Notes: generated from the letters alone by a model not told the origin. Shown: positions 9,225 through 18,690, counted from the first letter of the stretch. The stretch: DNA of 64,000 nt from Qipengyuania aurantiaca (GCF_019711375.1 NZ_CP081295.1:1488001-1552000), one strand, 5' to 3'. Translations and numbers: made by a program.

Positions 9225-9381
9225 GATGGTGCGGTTCCGTTGCCAGAACTGCGGCTACCGCTTCGATACGGAAGTGCTCGACGAGGCCGAACGCCGGGAA
9301 GCGCGGCGCCTCGATCGCCCCACATCGGCGGTTCATTGTCCGCAGTGCCATCGCACCGACATCCGTCGCGGCTGGGAGTAA
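9217..9381 (+). CDS. small zinc-ribbon protein
   Basis: A 54-aa protein overlapping the TIR gene stop (ATG at 9217, TIR stop at 9222-9224). It has two CxxC pairs, FRCQNCGY near residues 7-14 and HCPQCHR near 41-47, separated by an E/R-rich helix: a zinc-ribbon (rubredoxin-like) layout. Translational coupling to the TIR gene and the tight operon support a real gene. Function unknown; it may be a nucleic-acid-binding or protein-binding adaptor. Confidence 0.7.
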   Translation: MTEMVRFRCQNCGYRFDTEVLDEAERREARRLDRPTSAVHCPQCHRTDIRRGWE

Positions 9382-9442
9382 CCAAGCGCGGTCCAAGCTC
9401 CGGAAGTGAAAAGTTGCCAGGTACCCAAGGAGGGCAAAGCTC

Positions 9443-12400
9443 GTGAAAATCCAGAATGATCAGCTTCGCTTCAGCGCGACCGATTTGGTCGGCTACCTCA
9501 ATTGTCGGCACCTGAGTGGTCTTGAGCACGCCGTTGCCAAGGGTGAGCTGTCGAAACCCAAGTATTACGATCCTCTGCTCGAAGCTCTGTGGGAACGCGG
9601 GGCCAAACATGAGCAGGACTATGTCGAGCACCTGGCATCCCTCGGGCTGCACGTCGTGCGTATCGACGGTGTTGAAGTTACGGATGAAGCTGTTGCGGCG
9701 ACACACGAGGCCATGGGAGCAGGCGTTGACGTCATCGTGCAGGGCGCTCTGCGTTCTGGCGCATGGGTCGGTCGCGCCGACATCCTCCGGAAGGTCGATA
9801 CGCCGAGCGATCTCGGCGGTTGGTCCTATGAAGCCGTCGACACCAAGCTGGCCCGCGAGACCAAAGGCGGGACGGTCCTCCAGCTTTGCCTCTATTCCGA
9901 GCTCATCGGCGAGGTTCAGGGCCGTATGCCGGAGTTTGCGCACGTCGTTCCACCCTGGACCGATTTTGTGCCCGAGCGCTATCGCGTTTCCGATTTCGGG
10001 GCATACTACCGCCAGGTAAAGGGAGGAATGACGGCCAATTTCGCTTGCGGGGATCCGCAGGAGTCATATCCGGAACCGGCCGCGCATTGCGATATCTGCG
10101 TGTGGAGCACCCGCTGCGACAAGCAACGCCGCGACGATGACCATCTTTGTCTCGTGGCAGGGATTTCGAGCCTTCAGATCGCCGAACTCAAGGCGCACGG
10201 GGTCACGACGGCTTCGCAGCTTGCCGAACTCGCCACGCCCTTGCCCTGGAAGCCAGAACGCGGCTCGCTCGAGAGCTTCACCCGCGTTCGCGAGCAGGCC
10301 CGCGTTCAGCTGGAAAGCCGTCTTGCAGGAGAACTCAAATTCGAGCTCCTTGCACTAGTGCCCGGTTTTGGGTTGGCTTGCCTGCCCGAGCCCGATGAAG
10401 GCGATATCTTCCTCGATTTCGAGGGTGATCCCTTCGTCGGAGAGCATGGTCTCGAATACCTCCACGGCTTTCATTACATCGACGGCGGAGAGACGCGCTA
10501 TCAGGGGCTCTGGGCGCTCGATCGCGAGGCAGAAAAGGCAGCATTCGAAACCTTCATCGATTTCGTTATCGCGCGGCTGGAAACTTATCCCAACCTGCAT
10601 GTCTATCACTACGGGGGATACGAGCCGGGAGCGCTCAAGCGGCTCATGGGCCGCTATGCCACCCGCGAGGATGAACTCGATCGGCTGTTGCGCGGCAAGG
10701 TTCTGGTCGACTTTCTCAGCGTCGTGCGACACGCAATTCGCGCTGGCGTCGAAAGCTATTCGATAAAGAAGCTCGAGCCTCTCTTCGGCTATGAACGCGA
10801 TGCCAAACTGCCCGACGCGAACCAGGCTCTGACGCGGCTGCAGCTGTGCCTCGAAGCGAACGATCCCGCAGGGATCGAGGCCGAGGATCACGCAACCGTC
10901 GAGGCTTACAACCGCGATGACTGCGTTGCGACGCGATATTTGCGCGATTGGCTGGAAGTGCAGCGGCAGAAATTGGTCGAACAGGGAGCCGATATTGCGC
11001 GTCCGGAGATCGCCGATGGCGCACCAAGCGAAAACCTCTCCGAATGGCTCGAGTTGATCACGCCGTTGATCGAGGAACTTACCGATGGGGTTCCGGTCGA
11101 TCCGACCGATCGGTCGGCCGAGGAGCATGGTCGCTGGCTGTTGGCGAACCTGCTCGAATGGCATCGCCGCGAGGAGAAGGCAGGCTGGTGGGAATACTTC
11201 CGCCTGTGCGACCTCTCTGCCGAAGATCTGCTGGATGAGCGCGCGGGCCTCTCGGGTCTTCAGTACGTCGAGACAGTGGGTGGAACGGCAAAATGTCCGA
11301 TCGATCGTTACAGCTTTCCGGCTCAGGAAGCCGACATTCGCCGAGGCAAGGGAATTAAGGTCCAGGGCGGCCAATCGGTCGGTTCTGTCGAGGACATTTC
11401 CCGCAGCCACCGGACTGTCGACATCAAGAAGACCTCCGCCATGGCGAGCGAGCATCCCGAAGCAATCTTCGTCCACGAGCATGTTTCATCGAAGCCCATG
11501 CAGGAATCGCTTGTTCGACTGGCACGCTATGTTTGCGAGCATGGCATGTTCGACGGCGATGCCTACCGGCCTGCCCGAGACATGCTAATGCGCGTGGCCC
11601 CGCAAGTCGGAGGCGATGCGCCCATCAGGATGGACGGCGAAACGCCGCTTGCCGCCGGTGTGCGGATTGCGCCGCTCGTTGCGTCAGGAGTGTTGCCGAT
11701 CCAGGGACCACCCGGAACCGGCAAGACGCATACTGGCGGGCACATGATCTGCGAGCTGGTGAAGCAAGGCAAAAAGGTAGGGATCGTAGCCAATGGTCAC
11801 GACGTGATCCGCAACCTACTCGACAAGGTTATCGAGGTTGCCGAGGAAACCGCCACGCCGCTTGTGTGCATTCAAAAGCCGAAAGGGGGTTCAAAAGAAG
11901 AGGCCACCGATCGACTTCGCTTTGCCAAAAAGAGTAACGGTGAGGTCTTCTCCGCTTTGCATGGCGAATGCCAGGTCGCAGGCGGGACAGCGTGGCTGTG
12001 GTCGACCGAGGACGCGTTTGAATGTCTTGACGTTCTTTTCGTCGATGAGGCCGCGCAGATGTCCCTCGCAAATGTGCTCGCGGTCTCGCAGGCAGCCAAA
12101 ACGCTGGTCTTGCTTGGTGATCCTCAGCAACTCGACCAACCAATGCAGGGAAGCCATCCGGACGGCACTGGATGCTCGGCTCTGGACCATCTCTTGTCGG
12201 GGAAACAGACGATAGCATCTGACGAAGGACTGTTCCTTGACGTTACCTGGCGGCTGCATCCCGATATTTCCGGATTCACTTCAGAACTCTTCTATGAGGG
12301 CAAGCTTGAATCGAAGGAGGAAACGGCTGGGCAACGCGTCAATGCCAGCGGCATCGCCGGGGGCACGGGGCTCCGCTTCTTGCCCGTCGAGCACAAAGGC

Positions 12401-12841
12401 AATCAGAACTGCTCTCCCGAGGAGGCCGATGTTATCGCAGCCTTGGTAGGCGACATCCTCCAGCAAGGAGCGACCTGGGTTGACCGGAATGGGGAAGAGC
12501 ATCCCGTCGGAAGCGATGACATCCTGATCATCGCGCCGTACAATGCCCAGGTCTTCGAAATTCAGCAGCGCCTGCCACAGGCGCGGGTTGGGACCGTTGA
12601 CAAATTTCAGGGGCAAGAAGCGCCGATTTCAATCTACTCCCTGGCAAGCTCCTCGCATGCGGACGCTCCGCGAGGCATGGAGTTTCTCTACAGTCTCAAT
12701 CGCCTCAACGTAGCGACATCCCGCGCGAAATGCGTGACGATCCTGGTTGGCTCTCCGCAAGTCTTCGAAGCCGAGTGCCGCACGCCGAGACAAATGCAAC
12801 TTGCAAATGCCTTTTGTCGCTACCTCGAGAGAGCGCAATGA
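9443..12841 (+). CDS. TM0106-type Fe-S RecB-like nuclease fused to SF1 helicase
   Basis: 1132 aa from a GTG with a strong AAGGAGGG site 8 bases upstream. The N-terminal domain is RecB-like; Cys21 (LNCRHL) plus a C-terminal cluster CDICVWSTRC and a following Cys (HLCLV) fit the four-Cys Fe-S site of Cas4/AddB/Dna2-like nucleases. Then comes an RNase H-like exonuclease domain of YprB type (IFLDFEGDP; AYNRDDCVATRYL). The C-terminal third is a DNA2/Upf1-type SF1 helicase: GPPGTGKTHT, VDEAAQMS, LLGDPQQLDQP, TVDKFQGQEAP and NVATSRAK. It likely unwinds and degrades DNA or RNA. It ends 20 bp from the convergent PLD-like gene. Confidence 0.88.
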   Translation: MKIQNDQLRFSATDLVGYLNCRHLSGLEHAVAKGELSKPKYYDPLLEALWERGAKHEQDYVEHLASLGLHVVRIDGVEVTDEAVAATHEAMGAGVDVIVQGALRSGAWVGRADILRKVDTPSDLGGWSYEAVDTKLARETKGGTVLQLCLYSELIGEVQGRMPEFAHVVPPWTDFVPERYRVSDFGAYYRQVKGGMTANFACGDPQESYPEPAAHCDICVWSTRCDKQRRDDDHLCLVAGISSLQIAELKAHGVTTASQLAELATPLPWKPERGSLESFTRVREQARVQLESRLAGELKFELLALVPGFGLACLPEPDEGDIFLDFEGDPFVGEHGLEYLHGFHYIDGGETRYQGLWALDREAEKAAFETFIDFVIARLETYPNLHVYHYGGYEPGALKRLMGRYATREDELDRLLRGKVLVDFLSVVRHAIRAGVESYSIKKLEPLFGYERDAKLPDANQALTRLQLCLEANDPAGIEAEDHATVEAYNRDDCVATRYLRDWLEVQRQKLVEQGADIARPEIADGAPSENLSEWLELITPLIEELTDGVPVDPTDRSAEEHGRWLLANLLEWHRREEKAGWWEYFRLCDLSAEDLLDERAGLSGLQYVETVGGTAKCPIDRYSFPAQEADIRRGKGIKVQGGQSVGSVEDISRSHRTVDIKKTSAMASEHPEAIFVHEHVSSKPMQESLVRLARYVCEHGMFDGDAYRPARDMLMRVAPQVGGDAPIRMDGETPLAAGVRIAPLVASGVLPIQGPPGTGKTHTGGHMICELVKQGKKVGIVANGHDVIRNLLDKVIEVAEETATPLVCIQKPKGGSKEEATDRLRFAKKSNGEVFSALHGECQVAGGTAWLWSTEDAFECLDVLFVDEAAQMSLANVLAVSQAAKTLVLLGDPQQLDQPMQGSHPDGTGCSALDHLLSGKQTIASDEGLFLDVTWRLHPDISGFTSELFYEGKLESKEETAGQRVNASGIAGGTGLRFLPVEHKGNQNCSPEEADVIAALVGDILQQGATWVDRNGEEHPVGSDDILIIAPYNAQVFEIQQRLPQARVGTVDKFQGQEAPISIYSLASSSHADAPRGMEFLYSLNRLNVATSRAKCVTILVGSPQVFEAECRTPRQMQLANAFCRYLERAQ

Positions 12842-12861
12842 GCAGGCCTGCAGGTTCACGC

Positions 12862-15348
12862 TCAAGATGCGTCGGCGTTCGTGAGTTGCTGGTTGAGCTG
12901 GGTATAGTGTTTAAGGAGAAGCTCTGTCTCTTCGCGATCAATGCCTAGAGCAGCATCCAGTTTGCCGACAAATTCGAGTTCGGCCTCTTGATCGAGCCGC
13001 GGCCAAGATTGGGTTGCTTTCCAGATCGCGATTGCACTTTTCGTCACGAACCCTGCCAAAGCCGCCTGCTTGTGGTCAGCAACTGCCATCACTGAACGCG
13101 CAAGCGCCCATCGCGTGATCGCCACCAAGGCAAAGCAGTCGAAGGGCAGTTCTGTCTGATGCTGGCCGATCGAAATCCGTGACAGCAAAGCTGCCTCCGA
13201 TTTACTGCCCTGCCACAGGCGTTGGAGAATTCGTCCAACTCGGACCACAAACGCGCGCTCGCGATCGTGTTGCTTGGGCTCTAGGTCCAGTGCGAACAGC
13301 TGGTCTCGCCGTTCGCCATCTTTGACCTGGAGCGGGCGACGGCACGCTTCGACCATCAGTCGAAGAATGAAGCAGACTTCCGCGGTGAGCTTGCGAGGCG
13401 GAGGGGTTTCCTCGGCAGCCAACCGCGCGATGTAGGCTTCGAAGCAATCGACAGCTTTCAGGATGTCGAGGGTTTGCCTTTCGGCCTCATCACGTCGGTA
13501 CGTACGCGGTTCTCGAGGCGGCGGGTCCCCGTTATCGCTAGCTCCCTGATCGCCGGACTGATGCGAATTGTTATCTCCGTCGCTTCCATCGGCTCCATCG
13601 CCGCCGTCGGGCCCCTCGTCGCGATAGAGGTCATCCTCCTCCTCATCCGCCTGGCCGATGCCACGAAGAATGATCCTTAGGAGATTGACCGCATCGGGGT
13701 CGTCGAAATTGAGCCGACTGCTATCGCCCTTGGACGGTGCGCTGGCCGACATTGCCTCTCGGAAGGCTTCAGGACTCTCGTAGTCGAAGACGACGTGGTC
13801 GTCCCCGTCCGCTGTTCCTTTGCCATGGGTCTGGCCAATGGATCTGACCACTTTTGCCGCCTTTCGGCGGCTCTCGGGCGTTTCGGAGAAGATGATCGCG
13901 GCAAGGCTGGCAAGTTCGAGAAAGTCGCCACCCTCGAGTTCCACTTTCGCGAACGCCGAGCGTAACCGCTTGTCTCCCAAGCCAGGTGCAGCGTTGGTTA
14001 AACTGACCGCATCGTTCACGATGACGGCGCTGGTGAGCGTTCCGTTGTTCAGCCGGATCCGTGCGATCAGCGGAAACCGAGGTTTGGTCGGCAAATCGAG
14101 TGCATAGTTGCCGCTGCGGACGCTCGAGAATTCAAACTCGCCCTCGGGGATCACGAGTACCGCGCCCTCCGGATCGGCAATTCGTTTCGATGGCACCCAG
14201 CGCAAGCTGCTTCCCGCCGCTTCGATCGTGCCAAGAGGTAGCGGTGCGCCGGGTTTCGCTTCGAGCAGTTCCTTCGTCGGCTCCATCAAGTCGGATGGGT
14301 TTATCGTCGATGACAGGTCGAGACCCAACAGCTTAAGTGCGGAACCCGGCGGAAGACGGCGATAGACCGAACACTCAGCGTTGCGCGCTGCGAGGTCAGT
14401 AAGGCCCAAGGCGTCGTCGGAACAGTTAGCACTGCCGTAGACAATATGGTCCCAATCCTCCGTCTGGATCACAAAGACCTTGGCATGGATAAACCGCGCG
14501 CCATCGTTGCCATCGAAAACCCCGGCAAAACTGACTTGCGGAATGCGATGGAGTTGATCGACGGGGAACTCGGGGCTGTGGGCACTGAGAGCAATGGTTG
14601 TCTTCTCAGGCTTCAAAGCTTCGATGAGGCCGAGCAGGCCTTCGAGTTTTGCGTCCCAATAGGGCGAGAGCACGACAAGCTGAGTCACAGCTGCGCCCTC
14701 GACCAGACCGACTATTCGGCTTAGGATGCTAGGTCCGCCACTGGCGTCCTCGCACAGCAGATCGATCAGCGTACCATCATTAAGTTCGACCGGACCTTCA
14801 TTCGCCTCAGTCTCGAACAACCACGCGGCATCGCGTTCGATGAGGTCGAGTTTGCGCTTGACCGCTTCGAGGCCCGCTTCCTGGAGCCACTTTGAGAGAT
14901 AATCGAATGCCTTGCGGATTAACCGGCGATTGGCGTTCTCCTCACCATCGTTGCGCTTGCGCCACCACTCGAATTGGCCGACGATCTCGCGATTCCTGCC
15001 CCAGCCTGCTGCGGTCGCGTTGGCAGATCCAACAATGACGCAGCCGGCATCACTGCCCAGTCGGACGCTGATTTTGGGATGGAATGCGCCAGGCACTGAA
15101 ATTGGCAACAAGGCATAGGCCGTGCCGGCACGGCCAAACGACTCTGGCGTCTCGGATATGGCCCGCTGGAGCATATTGGCATCTGCCATCAATATATTGT
15201 TGTCGCTTCCGTAGACGCGCAGCCGATGATGCAGCGAGCCATCGTAGAAGGCCGCATCGACCGAGTAGGTTGTGACGATCGAGGTGTGGAAGCCAGTGCG
15301 CGCGAGATCTTTAAAGAGGCTGATGCTGTTCAAGGAACGCCTCCCCAT
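12862..15348 (-). CDS. phospholipase D-like domain protein
   Basis: 828 aa. The first ~330 residues resemble two PLD repeats: AFHPKISVRLGSDAGCVIVGSANATAAGWG and, later, FIHAKVFVIQ followed by VYGSANCSDDALG. Each has the H-x-K and the downstream GSAN of the PLD/HKD fold, but the Asp of HxKx4D is not in its usual place, so catalysis is uncertain. Around residues 555-620 is an acidic, Gly/Asp/Asn-rich linker, followed by a helical C-terminal domain. The start overlaps the end of the upstream 517-aa gene by 38 bases. PLD-like proteins are frequent nucleases in defence operons (for example DrmC, DpdK), which with the neighbourhood suggests a similar role. Confidence 0.75.
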   Translation of the reverse strand: MGRRSLNSISLFKDLARTGFHTSIVTTYSVDAAFYDGSLHHRLRVYGSDNNILMADANMLQRAISETPESFGRAGTAYALLPISVPGAFHPKISVRLGSDAGCVIVGSANATAAGWGRNREIVGQFEWWRKRNDGEENANRRLIRKAFDYLSKWLQEAGLEAVKRKLDLIERDAAWLFETEANEGPVELNDGTLIDLLCEDASGGPSILSRIVGLVEGAAVTQLVVLSPYWDAKLEGLLGLIEALKPEKTTIALSAHSPEFPVDQLHRIPQVSFAGVFDGNDGARFIHAKVFVIQTEDWDHIVYGSANCSDDALGLTDLAARNAECSVYRRLPPGSALKLLGLDLSSTINPSDLMEPTKELLEAKPGAPLPLGTIEAAGSSLRWVPSKRIADPEGAVLVIPEGEFEFSSVRSGNYALDLPTKPRFPLIARIRLNNGTLTSAVIVNDAVSLTNAAPGLGDKRLRSAFAKVELEGGDFLELASLAAIIFSETPESRRKAAKVVRSIGQTHGKGTADGDDHVVFDYESPEAFREAMSASAPSKGDSSRLNFDDPDAVNLLRIILRGIGQADEEEDDLYRDEGPDGGDGADGSDGDNNSHQSGDQGASDNGDPPPREPRTYRRDEAERQTLDILKAVDCFEAYIARLAAEETPPPRKLTAEVCFILRLMVEACRRPLQVKDGERRDQLFALDLEPKQHDRERAFVVRVGRILQRLWQGSKSEAALLSRISIGQHQTELPFDCFALVAITRWALARSVMAVADHKQAALAGFVTKSAIAIWKATQSWPRLDQEAELEFVGKLDAALGIDREETELLLKHYTQLNQQLTNADAS

Positions 15349-16864
15349 CGCTCGTCACGCCATCGTCGCTGAGATACCCTGCATCTCTCAGAACACGGGT
15401 CAGATTGAACAACCGCGGCGTCGTGTAGCCGTACTCGCCCAGCAAGCCCTCACTGAGCAGGCCGTCTTCGACGAGGAAGTGATACGTGAAGGTTCCTGCC
15501 GTCGAGAGCTTGCGGCCAGCAATGATCTGATGGTCGATAACAACATGCTTCAGCATGACTGCGGCCAAGGCTTCACCGGCTGTCAGGCTCTGAGCCAGAT
15601 CCAGGGTGCGCAGGACACCATCGAGCGAGCGACCGTCGGGGCCCGCCATTCGCGCGATGATCGGCCGGACAGCTTCGTCACCTTTCGCCCATCGTGCCCA
15701 GAGCACAGCGAGCAGCTTGAATGCGCACAACATGGTTTCTTCCGCCGGCCGCACACCATTACCCAGGTCTTGGAGTATGGGCTCGATCAACCTCAGTTCA
15801 TCAGCTTCGGAGTCAGTCGCCAATGAACTGGCCCATTGCGACCAGCTTTGGTTGCTTGCCGGAAGTGAACTTGCGATCACCTTCCCGATCAGGTCCTTTG
15901 GTTCGATACCAGAAGGATGGTCTTCTCGTTGCAAGCCGGTCAGCGCGTTCAACGCACCAGCCAAAGCAACCTGCCCGAATTCGTTGGCCTGGTATGCACG
16001 CCAGCGATCAAGCGTTTCGGCAGACTGATTGTACACATCGTCATTGGGCAATCGTCGGGCATAGAATGCTTTTCGAAGTGCATCGATGTCGCCGGGGGCG
16101 ACACCCTTACGTATGAGGTCGAGAACAAGCCAGATCGTCGATCGCCGCGACAGGGCGTCCTTCGTCGTATCATGCGTGCCGATCAGGAACTCCCGAAGGA
16201 CGGATTGCTCTTGAGATCCTGACGGAATCTTAGCCGGATGGATTGCGGCTCCGATATCCTGAAGCTGCTTGGCGGTTGCTGTGCCGGCAAGCAGTACAGC
16301 TTCAATGTTGTCGGCGACCTGTCCAATTGAGTGGGCAAATGCGGAAGCCACCGTTTCACCGCGCCCGTTTGTCACGGGCACCGATGAGCGGGTCAGCCAC
16401 TCCATCTCGACCAGGGTTGGAGCATAGGCAACGCCATAGTTGCCGCGCGATGCCTGCAGGTAGGTTTGGGGCGACGTCCTGTCGTCGGTGTAGGGGCGGA
16501 AATCTATGCCGTTGACTGCGGCCTCGGAACGATGCTGGCTTGCCCAGTTCGAACCACCCAGACCGTCGCTGCCTTGCTGATCGTCTACGAGGGTGGCGAG
16601 GGCATAGAGGGCCTCGCCGCGACGCATGAAGTTGGCAAATTTTGCTGGGTCATCGGAGTGGTGGAGCTTTTCATACAAGCTGACCAGCCACGGAAAATAT
16701 GCGTAGTATCTCAGCCTGTTGGTAATGTTGGTGATGTTCGGGACCAGAGATTGATAGATTCTGATGCTGGTAGCTTGAAGCCCAAGGGGGTCGAGGCCCA
16801 TCGTCCAACTGCCCGTCTTGGTCCACAGCGGATCGCCGTTCAAAGATTGCCCCTCAATCCCCAA
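15311..16864 (-). CDS. unrecognised protein of a defence-type operon
   Basis: 517 aa, starting at a TTG (16862-16864) preceded by GAGG; no in-frame ATG lies nearby upstream. I do not recognise the family. It looks soluble and largely helical, with no signal peptide or membrane segment. The last ~60 residues (SEGLLGEYGYTTPRLFNLTRVLRDAGYLSDDG) could be a winged helix. It overlaps the PLD-like gene by 38 bases and begins 34 bp after hipA, so it may be transcribed from the hipBA promoter. A partner function with the PLD-like protein is inferred from the overlap only. Confidence 0.7.
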   Translation of the reverse strand: MGIEGQSLNGDPLWTKTGSWTMGLDPLGLQATSIRIYQSLVPNITNITNRLRYYAYFPWLVSLYEKLHHSDDPAKFANFMRRGEALYALATLVDDQQGSDGLGGSNWASQHRSEAAVNGIDFRPYTDDRTSPQTYLQASRGNYGVAYAPTLVEMEWLTRSSVPVTNGRGETVASAFAHSIGQVADNIEAVLLAGTATAKQLQDIGAAIHPAKIPSGSQEQSVLREFLIGTHDTTKDALSRRSTIWLVLDLIRKGVAPGDIDALRKAFYARRLPNDDVYNQSAETLDRWRAYQANEFGQVALAGALNALTGLQREDHPSGIEPKDLIGKVIASSLPASNQSWSQWASSLATDSEADELRLIEPILQDLGNGVRPAEETMLCAFKLLAVLWARWAKGDEAVRPIIARMAGPDGRSLDGVLRTLDLAQSLTAGEALAAVMLKHVVIDHQIIAGRKLSTAGTFTYHFLVEDGLLSEGLLGEYGYTTPRLFNLTRVLRDAGYLSDDGVTSDGEAFLEQHQPL

Positions 16865-16898
16865 ATCAATGTCCTCGCGCCAAGATGCCTATCGCCTT

Positions 16899-18194
16899 CT
16901 AGAACGATCTGAATCCCATCCTCGCCTTCTGCGCCATGGTACTTGGCACTCCGGCGTCTCGTGCAAATTGGGACCAGCGGTCTACTGCAGCACCGATCTC
17001 GGATATTATTGCTTTTGTCTCAATAGTTTTAAGATCAGCGAACTTTCCGAATACCAGCAGGTCATCGCGTTCGAAGCCGTCCGTTTTGCCGGCCAGAGAC
17101 ATCTGGTGCTCGTTGGTCCAGTCCCCGTCAGGATTGTAGGCGTAGACGACATCGAATGCGGGCGAGAGGCTCCAGCGACCCGAGCTATCCATCAGGAAGG
17201 CGATGTTCTTGGTGTGGTCGTCCTGGTTGCGAATGAAGACATTGAGCAGCGCGCGGCGCACCTGCTCCTTGATCGCTTCGCGTCCGAGGCCGAGCATGCG
17301 GATGGTCTCAATCGCCTGCTCGTAGCTGTATGCGCGAGCGAGGTTGAAATCGAAATGGCGCATCGCGCAAAGCGACTGCATGTGGAGCTTCTTGCCGTCA
17401 GGCGTGCGGTCGAATCGCTGGGTCATGAAATGTGCCCGCCCGCCTTCTTCGTGCAGACGAGAGCGAGCCATGTCGATGCCAGCTTCTCGGGCTAGCAGAT
17501 AGCAGGCGTATTCAAGCCGTCCGAAGCCCATCGGGTCGGCGAGTTCCTTGTCGGCATTGCCCGACACTCCATCGAATTTGACCAGCCATTGCGTATAGCC
17601 GGGCCCTGCAGTCAGCTGCCCTGAATGGAATTCTCCGGCCTCCTCATTCCAGGCGAGGACGGCCTTGGCCCGGGCGCCACCAGCAGAGGTGCCGACGCGC
17701 AAGATCTCTTGAAGTGCGCGATGATCATCTTCACCCTTAAGGACACCGGCCAGTTCTTCACGCGCAGCAACGACCCTGTTGGCGAGCTCGACAAGCGGAG
17801 CGATATCGACCGGTCGGCCCTGTTCACGGCGCTCACCGGTAGCAGGCTCGAATTCGAGCGCGCCCATGCCTCGGCGACCGGTATAGCAAAGGCGCTCGAC
17901 CGGATCGAAGCTGTCGGCTGTGCGGCCCTGCTCGGCAAGCCAACGATTGATGAGGGCGTTGCCAAACTTGTCGGGTAGGCTGTCGGCCAGCATGCCCGGC
18001 AGCCCTTTGAAGGTCTCGTAATTCAGCGCGGGAAAATCGTAGACGCCGCTTCGTAAGGGCATTGTGAGCGGGGCGACTTCGATACCGCTGCGGCTGAATT
18101 CCGGGGTGTATTCGAAGACCCCGACATCGCGATCCTCATCCCACAGGACGGCGCCGATCTGACGACCCCAGAGATTGACTACGGCACGCGTCAT
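16899..18194 (-). CDS. hipA: HipA-family serine/threonine kinase toxin
   Basis: 431 aa. The N-terminal HipA subdomain (VVNLWGRQIGAVLWDE to PLTMPLRSGVYDFPALNYETFKGLPGMLADSLPDKFG) is followed by the kinase core with the catalytic stretch RNQDDHTKNIAFLMD near residues 320-334 and the Mg-binding SPAFDVVY shortly after. Known HipA toxins phosphorylate glutamyl-tRNA synthetase or related targets and induce dormancy. The start overlaps the antitoxin gene by 4 bases (ATGA), the normal arrangement. The DNA-binding partner is the upstream HTH protein. Target specificity cannot be read from sequence. Confidence 0.92.
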   Translation of the reverse strand: MTRAVVNLWGRQIGAVLWDEDRDVGVFEYTPEFSRSGIEVAPLTMPLRSGVYDFPALNYETFKGLPGMLADSLPDKFGNALINRWLAEQGRTADSFDPVERLCYTGRRGMGALEFEPATGERREQGRPVDIAPLVELANRVVAAREELAGVLKGEDDHRALQEILRVGTSAGGARAKAVLAWNEEAGEFHSGQLTAGPGYTQWLVKFDGVSGNADKELADPMGFGRLEYACYLLAREAGIDMARSRLHEEGGRAHFMTQRFDRTPDGKKLHMQSLCAMRHFDFNLARAYSYEQAIETIRMLGLGREAIKEQVRRALLNVFIRNQDDHTKNIAFLMDSSGRWSLSPAFDVVYAYNPDGDWTNEHQMSLAGKTDGFERDDLLVFGKFADLKTIETKAIISEIGAAVDRWSQFARDAGVPSTMAQKARMGFRSF

Positions 18195-18550
18195 GGGGCC
18201 TCGTCACCCCAGCTCCATTCCTCGCCAGCCTCACCTTCAGAAGACTTGCGCACCCTTTGCCGCGCTTTGCCGGTGTCGGACCGGGGATCGAGCGGGCTCA
18301 GCTTGGCATCCGGCATGACATCCAGCAGGCGGTCTTCAATTTCGAGCGCACGCATTATCCTGGCGAGGCTATCGATGGTCCCGCCATTACCGGCTTCCAG
18401 GCGGGCGAGCGTTGAACGCGAGATACCTGCCATTTCCGCAAGCTCGGCCTGCTTGAGATTGCGTGATATGCGATATGCTTCGATCTGCTTCCCGAGGTCG
18501 GATAGCAGCACCGATAGAGGGCGCAGGTCTGATGAATCATAATGGGGCAT
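18191..18550 (-). CDS. hipB: HipB-like XRE antitoxin
   Basis: 119 aa with a Cro/cI-type helix-turn-helix near residues 30-55 (LKQAELAEMAGISRSTLARLEAGNG) and a charged, disordered C-terminal tail (~85-119) as in antitoxins. It lies just upstream of and overlaps hipA. It should neutralise HipA and repress the operon through the TATCG/CGATA inverted repeats that begin directly at its start codon. The partner assignment rests on gene order and family. Confidence 0.9.
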   Translation of the reverse strand: MPHYDSSDLRPLSVLLSDLGKQIEAYRISRNLKQAELAEMAGISRSTLARLEAGNGGTIDSLARIMRALEIEDRLLDVMPDAKLSPLDPRSDTGKARQRVRKSSEGEAGEEWSWGDEAP

Positions 18551-18657
18551 TATCGAGACATTATCTCCGATATGGAGCTTTGTGTAGCGATTTTGCGTCT
18601 TTACATGAAGGAGCTTAATGTGTCAATATCGAGACGTAAATTGGCTTATAACCGATA
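18551..18657. promoter_or_regulatory. hipBA operator region
   Basis: The first inverted repeat TATCG-N12-CGATA (18551-18572) abuts the hipB start codon, and a second pair of the same half-sites, TATCG-N21-CGATA, lies at 18627-18657. The first half of each reads TATCGAGAC. E. coli HipB binds TATCC-N8-GGATA, so the half-sites are similar in kind but the spacing differs. Binding by HipB is inferred. Confidence 0.5.
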
Positions 18658-18690
18658 ATGCATCAAATTTGCGACTTTATGTAGGCCGGA

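Noticed and set aside
1..16864. Assignment to DISARM, BREX, Druantia or Dpd
   Set aside because: No DUF1998 (DrmB), no DrmA helicase, no DNA methylase, no PglZ, no BrxL, no Dpd base-modification genes were found, so shared parts (SNF2-type helicase, WYL, PLD) are not enough.
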